Assembly: GCA_027596075.1 (NCBI GenBank)
Contig: JADGJC010000475.1
Location: forward strand, 1 to 23,949
Direction: 5' to 3'
Length of the DNA: 23,949 bases
Source: Rhizophlyctis rosea
Taxonomy: Eukaryota; Chytridiomycota; Chytridiomycetes; Rhizophlyctidales; Rhizophlyctidaceae
Numbering within the stretch: position 1 is the first letter of the stretch; the number at the start of each line of letters is the position of its first letter. Below, in pieces: positions 18,269-23,949 of the stretch. Below the pieces are notes generated by a model. The model was not told the DNA's origin and made no database searches. It was given only the letters and a program-made list of their open reading frames with translations. A program made the translations under genes and the position numbers.

Positions 18269-20645
18269 CGACAACGCATCACGAACATCCCTAATGGTGA
18301 CCCAAAGGGGAATTCGTAGGCTTCTCCGGCTCTGCACCTTTTGAGTTGAGTTCTGCCAGTTTATGCCCCGTGGGGAATCATGTCCAAGCATAAGCTGGCA
18401 GCATGTGACTGGTTGAAATAGACAACATGTGACTGCCGCCCTCTCTTGAATGTTTATACCAACTATCAATCCCTCGATGTCGAAAAAGGATCCAAAAAGT
18501 GCAAACTTCAAATTGGTGGATGGCAGAGCCAGCGGTGTGCATCGCCACAGTGCCCAAGTTTGCACCCTCGGTCCTTGTTATGTGTTGACGATGGAAAAGC
18601 TTGATGTTGGTTTCCACCCTCACCCTTCGAAAGACTCTGCTCCAACAGCATTTGAAGATTGCCTTTTGACAAAACTTACCGAGATGAACGTTTCGTAGAT
18701 GTTCCATCAGTATGGAATCGTCATGATATGGGAAGCAACGAATTGAAAGCTCTTTTTTGAGTGAACTTCTCATCTTTGTAGCGATTTTTGAATATTATTA
18801 AAGCATTGTAAGAGCCACGAGTCTGGTGTTTGGACAAAACCCACGCAGATCGCCCTCGCAGATCGCCCCCTTTCTCTCCAACTTCTCCACAGCTGTCAAG
18901 CGTCTTTTGATTTGAAGCTGTAGCACCCAAGTTGGTCATATGACGAACATTCTTCGACTTGACAGTTCCAGACAACCGCTCAATGAGCTCGCTTCAGCGT
19001 AGACGGTCGTTAGCAATTGAAATTGGACGCATATTAGTTCATATTTGTTTTGTCGCGATGAGTCGGACTTTTTACACTCAAAGTTACTTTGCCTGTTGAA
19101 CCGCTATCGTATTCATGCGGCGGTCTGCCAAAGATCATAGAAGTCCGGCAGAAATGACCACTCAATCCGTTTCCTCTGAGGCTCACGCCACTGACGCAAA
19201 GGGATGACTATGTCAGTTATTTTGCATTGTAGGATCAAAGCAGACAAAATTCCGTTCGCGGATGGAATTCACTTCTTTTCTCTTGTAGAGTTGGTCGGGC
19301 TTGATGAGTCTGTATTGCTCGTGCGGAACATTGGATTGTGGTGGCGTGTTGCCCTGAAAAGAGTCATTGTTCTTTTCAGGCGCGATGATGAAGATAGTGC
19401 CCAGATTCCGCTCTACATACGGGACTTACTGACGCAGTGATAGTCCAATGACAGGCTGGTGAAGTGTATTTATGTGAGCTTCTGCATCGTTGCATGTACA
19501 GATGTTGCACTACAGCACTCACATGACATGTCAGTTGTAGTTCTAAACTTTCACCAGCAAGTGGATGACTTCGTTTTTTGTCGCTAGCACTCTGTTCTCA
19601 AAGTGGGAGGCTACTAGGACGGCGTGTGCAAAAAGGTACGTATGAAGTTGAGCACAGCACCATCGCTGCATCCAGCTGGCGCCTCAATGCAGCACAAATT
19701 AACCCGGAATCGCAGACCAATAGGGGGGGATGGACGCACCACCTTGCCATCGACACCGAGTCTACTTAATAGAAGTGTAATATTTTGAGATACCTGCCAT
19801 GTGGCTCGGTGATCACTATGATCTGGAGTGGAGAAGTGATTCCGGGGTCAATCAAACGTCCAAAGCGCATGCAGAAAACATTGGATTGAAGTCATTTCAA
19901 GTTTGTCACTGTCAATGCAATGTAGCATTGGACAACGGGGTCGTAATGGTGTTTCGACTACACAAGCTGGTCAGGTCCTTGCGAAACCAAGGTCCCTTCT
20001 TTTTTGCGTAAAGTCGATACAGATGGGTTGAGGATGAACTCTTTCCTTCACCAGATGCCGAAATGGACGAAACGATTGCAAGTATTGCACGAACTGAATC
20101 ATTTCACGACCATCGAGATTGGGTTGATTTCCTGTACTCTTGTTGACCTTGGTAGAACAGAAAAAGCAAAAGGCAAGGGGAAAACTCCAAGGGATTGGAA
20201 TGTGAGCGCCATATCCGCTGATTGCATTCGTTGCTTCATAATCGCTTTTTTGATTACATTGATCGGGATGTATAAGACATCTGCAGGAATTGACTCATGT
20301 AGAGATCAACATCCTTGTTTTTAAAAAAGCAAAAAATCAGCAGTGGCGGAGGCGGGAGATTGGGAAGTTGGGATGAGTGGCCAATGAAGGATAACCATGA
20401 GAAAGATCATACCCGAACATTCATCACAGATCAGCGTGTATCAAGTGGTTGTAGCGATTTACGTATGGCAGAATTGGACAGGATTCAAAATCACCACAAG
20501 TCAAACATACCGCAGATGTCCCTCCGTTTTCATCATTATGACGTGGAGGGTTGCACATGAATGTAAACTCTTTCGGAGTCCCCTCTTTTCCCAAAAGTGC
20601 ACACTATGTATATCGAGAACAAAAGAGTGATTGGCTTGGATGTAA
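18269..20645. other. Gene-poor stretch, nothing recognised
   Basis: About 2.4 kb. Open frames up to 131 codons (minus 18378-18773) show no motif. A 12-nt unit CGCAGATCGCCC is repeated at 18844 and 18857. No RNA gene or exon chain was found. Confidence 0.4.
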
Positions 20646-21155
20646 CTATGTAAGAAGTCTATAATCTACTTCCGTGAAGATAGCCTGTTGTTTGCACCTT
20701 TGCGTGAGCGTTAGAGCTATGACACTGCTATGACGCGTTATATCCCCTTCTCCTCCCTCATCTTGCAACTTCATTCGGCGACTATGTTGGATCGGGCGGT
20801 CTTGGCCCCTGGTAGCTCCTAATATAACTCTACCGAGTGTGGTGACTACTATCGCAAGAACACGTAGATGGCGCACCAATAGATACCAGCAGCAGCAGGT
20901 AAACAATAGCACCCAACTCACCCGCAATTTGGTCTCATCTTCCTCCACGTTCCTGACGACGGATTCTTTGCTTTCCCATATCTCATACAGCATTCCGGTA
21001 TCTTCTATATCACAAGCACAACTGTGTCCCTGTCCATAAGCAGGATATTTAAGCTTTTTTAACATACTTCTGATTTCACCAATGTACGTCCTATTCCGCC
21101 TTGCCCGGCAATATCCAGACGTTCTGATGGACTCCCACCATTTCTCACAGCCCAA
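20646..21155 (-). CDS. Hypothetical 169-residue ORF divergent from locus 2
   Basis: The frame is unrecognised. It holds an acidic helical stretch (around MLYEIWESKESVVRNVEED) followed by a hydrophobic run. At the junction of the two there is a good splice donor on the minus strand (GTGAGT at 20921-20916), and upstream an acceptor-like GATATAG ends at 21005. The real feature may therefore be an 83-nt exon at 20922-21004 in a decayed or unrecognised gene, not this continuous ORF. An ORF of this length is expected roughly once by chance. Confidence 0.2.
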   Translation of the reverse strand: MGCEKWWESIRTSGYCRARRNRTYIGEIRSMLKKLKYPAYGQGHSCACDIEDTGMLYEIWESKESVVRNVEEDETKLRVSWVLLFTCCCWYLLVRHLRVLAIVVTTLGRVILGATRGQDRPIQHSRRMKLQDEGGEGDITRHSSVIALTLTQRCKQQAIFTEVDYRLLT

Positions 21156-21178
21156 AATTCATATTGTTCTCTACCGAT

Positions 21179-21568
21179 ATGACGAAAACTCAGCGGAGAC
21201 CATTTACCGAGGCAGAAGAAGACGCGTTGGCCGAGAAATATGTACCCAACTACGAGCTCTTCGAGGACGGCCCCTCGAGCGCCATTGTGGCTTTGGGAAT
21301 AGACAAAATGCCCGTGCTAGCCGGCAGAAAGGTCAAGGTCCTCGCTCAAAAGTGTACGGCCAGCGGGGCAAAATGGTTTGAGAAGCGGGGCTTGGAAGTG
21401 CCTGAATCGTTGCAATTAAAGGGCAAGAAAGGGAAGCGTCATGTGATCAAAGAAATGGAACAAGAAGAAGAAGAGGATGACGAGTCATCGGGGCCTCAAG
21501 TCGTGCCAAATCTGGTTGATATGTTCCTAGACGCTGATACCCCGAAGAGCGCGTTGAAGTCATTCTAG
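21179..21568 (+). CDS. SANT/Myb-like first exon of MICAL-like locus 2, ending in TAG
   Basis: Residues 1-75 match the N-terminal segment of locus 1: RPFTEAEEDALAEKYVPNY aligns with RYKPEEERALREWCLAN, and AKWFEKRGLEVPE with KDWLREAGIPDD. A lysine-rich stretch and an acidic run (MEQEEEEDDESS) follow. The frame ends LKSF-TAG directly before a splice donor (GTACGG), exactly where locus 1 reads LSTF-CAG before GTAGGT. The stop thus replaces the last glutamine codon of the exon. I chose the ATG at 21179 because it matches the locus 1 start; an in-frame ATG also lies at 21164. As annotated it could be a stand-alone 129-residue basic/acidic protein, or a truncated remnant. Confidence 0.5.
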   Translation: MTKTQRRPFTEAEEDALAEKYVPNYELFEDGPSSAIVALGIDKMPVLAGRKVKVLAQKCTASGAKWFEKRGLEVPESLQLKGKKGKRHVIKEMEQEEEEDDESSGPQVVPNLVDMFLDADTPKSALKSF

Positions 21569-21684
21569 GTACGGTTTGTTAACCATTTTTGCAATTTGAC
21601 CAAAATGCGGCGGACTCGGTGTCTTATAATACAGATCTTTGGTCGTTGAACACCCTCAATCTAATGAATTTCCTCAAATTGCAG

Positions 21685-23017
21685 CTGTTGATGAACGCTC
21701 TGGTTGAAGTCCACGACGTCCTCTCCCCTGGAACACCCAAACCCTCCGGCGCCCCCTCCGCCACCTTCGCCCTCCTCCGAAATGCCACATCCAACCATGC
21801 TAGGTTGTCTGAGATTTTGAAAGCTCTATATGAGAGGAGTAGATCGGGCTCTTATGAGGCTATCGAAGAGGAAGGGAAAGGGGCGCAGATGATTGAGAGG
21901 AGGGTGCTAATCGCGGGGTTGACGCCGGTGTCATTGTTGTTGGCCATGGAGATGTGTTTTGTTGGGTTTGAGAGGGTGGTGGTAGTTGCTGAGGGGGAGC
22001 GTTTTGATTTGTTTGATGAGTTGGTCATCCCGGGTAGGTCTCCCTTGTTCGAAATTATCCTTTTCGCCAAGTCGCTTCCACTCATCCCCTCTCGACTTTC
22101 AGGGTAGGACTTGGATTTCCTCGTGGATCGGTACGGTGCGGCAATTGTCGACCCGATGTTCGCGGAAGATTCGTGGTCCTTCTACGATATGAGGCGAGTG
22201 GGATTGGTTCTAGTCAAGTTGGGGTTACTACTTGGGGTCGAGGGTGAGTAGATCGCACAATTGATCATGTACGCAATTCACTTTGTGTAAAACATCTTCC
22301 GATATAGTACTTCTGAACACAAAGATTATCGACCTCTCACCATCCAATAACGATAACCCTTATCATTCCGCAACCCTAATATCCAAACCCGACACCATCC
22401 CCGAAATCCTATTCAATCTTCTCATCCCGACGACCCGCTCCACCGCAGACCTAATCTCAGACTACGGGTTCAGGTCCACATCGTACGACGCCGGCACAAA
22501 TGTCGACCTCCTTTGCTACTTTGCAGCTGATAACTACGAAGGGGCTAAGCAGTCGGTTACTGTTCGGGGTGCGGGGAAGGCGTTGAGGAGGCGCGGGATT
22601 GAGTATGAGGATTTGGAAGTCTATTCCGCAAAGGAAGGCCTTTACGTCATTTTGACGTTGACGTATGCGGAACTTGTTGCGAAGCGGGTATTGAAGGACG
22701 GTGTAGTGGCTGGGACGGGGTTGTTTAGCGAGGACGCAGTTCATACACCATCACTCGATGAACTCACAACCCAAATTGCGCACGCTTTCCAATACCCGCC
22801 CGAACGACTCACCGGTCCTCCCTCCATATCGCATGACACGCCGCATCACATCCCTCTTATTGACCTCCGAAAGCGCCATGTCACTCTTCCCGCCGCCGAA
22901 ATCATCGCCATGCCGGAGCAGGAGGACCGCGGGCTCGAGAAGCAGCTGTTTGTTGCGGCGATCGGAGCGGCGTTGAGTTCGCTTGATGCTGTTGGTGGTG
23001 GCGGGTGGAGGGGGTGA
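21685..23017 (+). pseudogene. MICAL-like degenerate FAD-fold region of locus 2, stop-interrupted
   Basis: Exons are 21685-22033, 22103-22243 and 22308-23017, preceded by an intron at 21569-21684. Introns (116, 69 and 64 nt) sit at the same positions and phases as in locus 1. The Rossmann-like segment reads RVLIAGLTPVSLLLAMEM followed by RVVVVAEGERFDLF, with the glycine pattern lost. MRRVGLVLVKLGLLLGVEV matches the MICAL LQLILLKVALLLG segment. The C-terminal FVAAIGAALSS lacks the GD motif. Exon 3 opens with an in-frame TAG (22105-22107) before DLDFLVDRYG, where locus 1 reads Arg. The frame ends with TGA 23015-23017 in a helix that continues in frame beyond it. A flavin role is unlikely; it could be a scaffold fold if expressed. 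Confidence 0.5.
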
Positions 23018-23949
23018 ATGAGGGATGTTGAGGCGCTTTTGGAGGCTGTGAAGAGTTTGGGAGTTGTAGAGGGATGGGGGAAGCGGAAAGAGGTTGTGTT
23101 GAAGCGTTTGGAGGAGGTTGTTGGGGGTGAGGGGAGGAGGTTGGGGAAGTTAGTTGTTGAGAGTGAGGAGTGGCGGAGGGAGGGAGGGATGCTGACGCAG
23201 ATGCAGACGAAATTGACCGCGGCACGCGATAAACTTGACAGCGAGCGGGACCGGTATGAGACGCGGCTCGATAATGTGGGTACCGAGTTGATGACTGCTC
23301 AGGCGGATGTGGAGACGTTAAGACGGGAGAATACTCAGATTGCTACTTTCGCGGCCGAACGGCGGGTTTGGGAGAGGGAGAGACGCGATTTGGAGTCGAA
23401 AGTCGATGATTTTCGGACTCGTGGAAATGCCGAAGCGCAGACCAATATGTTGTTGAAGGATGAGATCAACCGACTAAAGTTGCAGAAGGAACGGGTTGAA
23501 GGAACTCTTCAGAATGTAGAAGGTCATCTTAGCGCGGCACGGCGGAGGTTGGAAGCGGAGGAGGCGAAAGTTTCGGAAATGGATGCGCAGATCGCGCAGT
23601 TGGGCAACGATGTATCTCGATTGAGTTCGGAGCTTAACGACGTCAAATCCCAACGCGGCGAAATGCAAGTCCAATTCACCAACCTCGAATCCGATGTGAC
23701 GGACTTGACTCAGCAACTCAGTTCAAGGGAGGAAGAACTTCGGATGGAGGTTGAGCGGGTTACGAAGTTGAGGAAGAAAGTTAAGAGCAGAAGGTCCAGA
23801 TTTTGGGGTGGGAGAGGGTTGTTGGGGAGACGCAGGACGCTGCTGATGAGGTGTATGCTGAGTACGAGGCGGTTTGTACGAATCTGGAGGGGAGGAGGAG
23901 GGAGTTTGAGATGCGGGTTGGGAGGTATCGGGGGTTGGTTGGTGGGGAG
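23018..23949 (+). CDS. Coiled-coil region of MICAL-like locus 2, truncated by window end
   Basis: Starts with ATG immediately after the TGA of the preceding frame and in the same frame. MRDVEALLEAVKSLGVVE aligns with FRDVRSVVRALRDLGVVE of locus 1, which lies before the stop there. From about residue 45 the frame is a long coiled coil, rich in Glu, Arg, Gln and Leu, for more than 200 residues, much longer than that of locus 1. Near 23780 the coiled-coil character moves to another frame. Either a base is missing at about 23783, or a 56-nt intron (23780-23835, GTTAAG...CAG) restores the frame. The putative intron also reads as plausible coiled coil, which favours a frameshift. The gene runs off the window. 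Confidence 0.55.
   Translation, partial: MRDVEALLEAVKSLGVVEGWGKRKEVVLKRLEEVVGGEGRRLGKLVVESEEWRREGGMLTQMQTKLTAARDKLDSERDRYETRLDNVGTELMTAQADVETLRRENTQIATFAAERRVWERERRDLESKVDDFRTRGNAEAQTNMLLKDEINRLKLQKERVEGTLQNVEGHLSAARRRLEAEEAKVSEMDAQIAQLGNDVSRLSSELNDVKSQRGEMQVQFTNLESDVTDLTQQLSSREEELRMEVERVTKLRKKVKSRRSRFWGGRGLLGRRRTLLMRCMLSTRRFVRIWRGGGGSLRCGLGGIGGWLVG

Overview
The window looks like nuclear DNA of a eukaryote, most likely a fungus. A zoosporic (chytrid-like) lineage is my guess from gene density and intron style, not something the sequence proves. The recognisable genes carry short spliceosomal introns of about 62-116 nt with GT...AG borders. There are no bacterial-style operons, ribosome binding sites, rRNAs or CRISPR arrays. 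Much of the left half is gene-poor and holds decayed gene pieces.

Layout. (1) 171-440: one copy of an interspersed repeat made of long hairpins followed by a 74-nt tRNA-shaped segment. (2) 441-4504: no gene recognised apart from one short ORF. (3) 4505-6760: relics of conserved genes. An intron-bearing PA2G4/EBP1-like pseudogene with two frameshifts and no C-terminal half is followed by a long serine-rich reading frame that overlaps, in another frame, a short AAA-ATPase signature. (4) 6761-12060: gene-poor, with a 21-bp tandem duplication, a cluster of AACCGTTG motifs and a possible secreted or membrane ORF on the minus strand (10373-10993). (5) 12065-12384: a second, inverted copy of the hairpin/tRNA-like repeat. 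It is followed by a direct repeat pair ending in CCCCTC/GAGGGG hairpins (12697-13096).

(6) 14160-16776 and 21179-23949 (running off the right end): two paralogous loci, the main content of the window. Each encodes an N-terminal helical SANT/Myb-like segment, a degenerate FAD-fold domain resembling the monooxygenase domain of MICAL, and a C-terminal coiled coil. Three introns are shared in position and phase. Both copies have lost the glycine-rich FAD motif and the later GD motif. Both are also broken by stops or frameshifts, and in both the FAD-like/coiled-coil boundary carries a stop codon touching an ATG. Between them, 17238-18186 is bounded by about 100-bp inverted repeats tipped with a near-perfect 34-nt palindrome.

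How they fit together: I see no pathway. The picture is a repeat-rich region in which gene copies are decaying, often through changes that look like C-to-T transitions. The two MICAL-like pseudo-enzymes are either dying duplicates or a diverged scaffold family with unusual decoding. Frameshifts in several genes mean assembly indel errors must also be considered.
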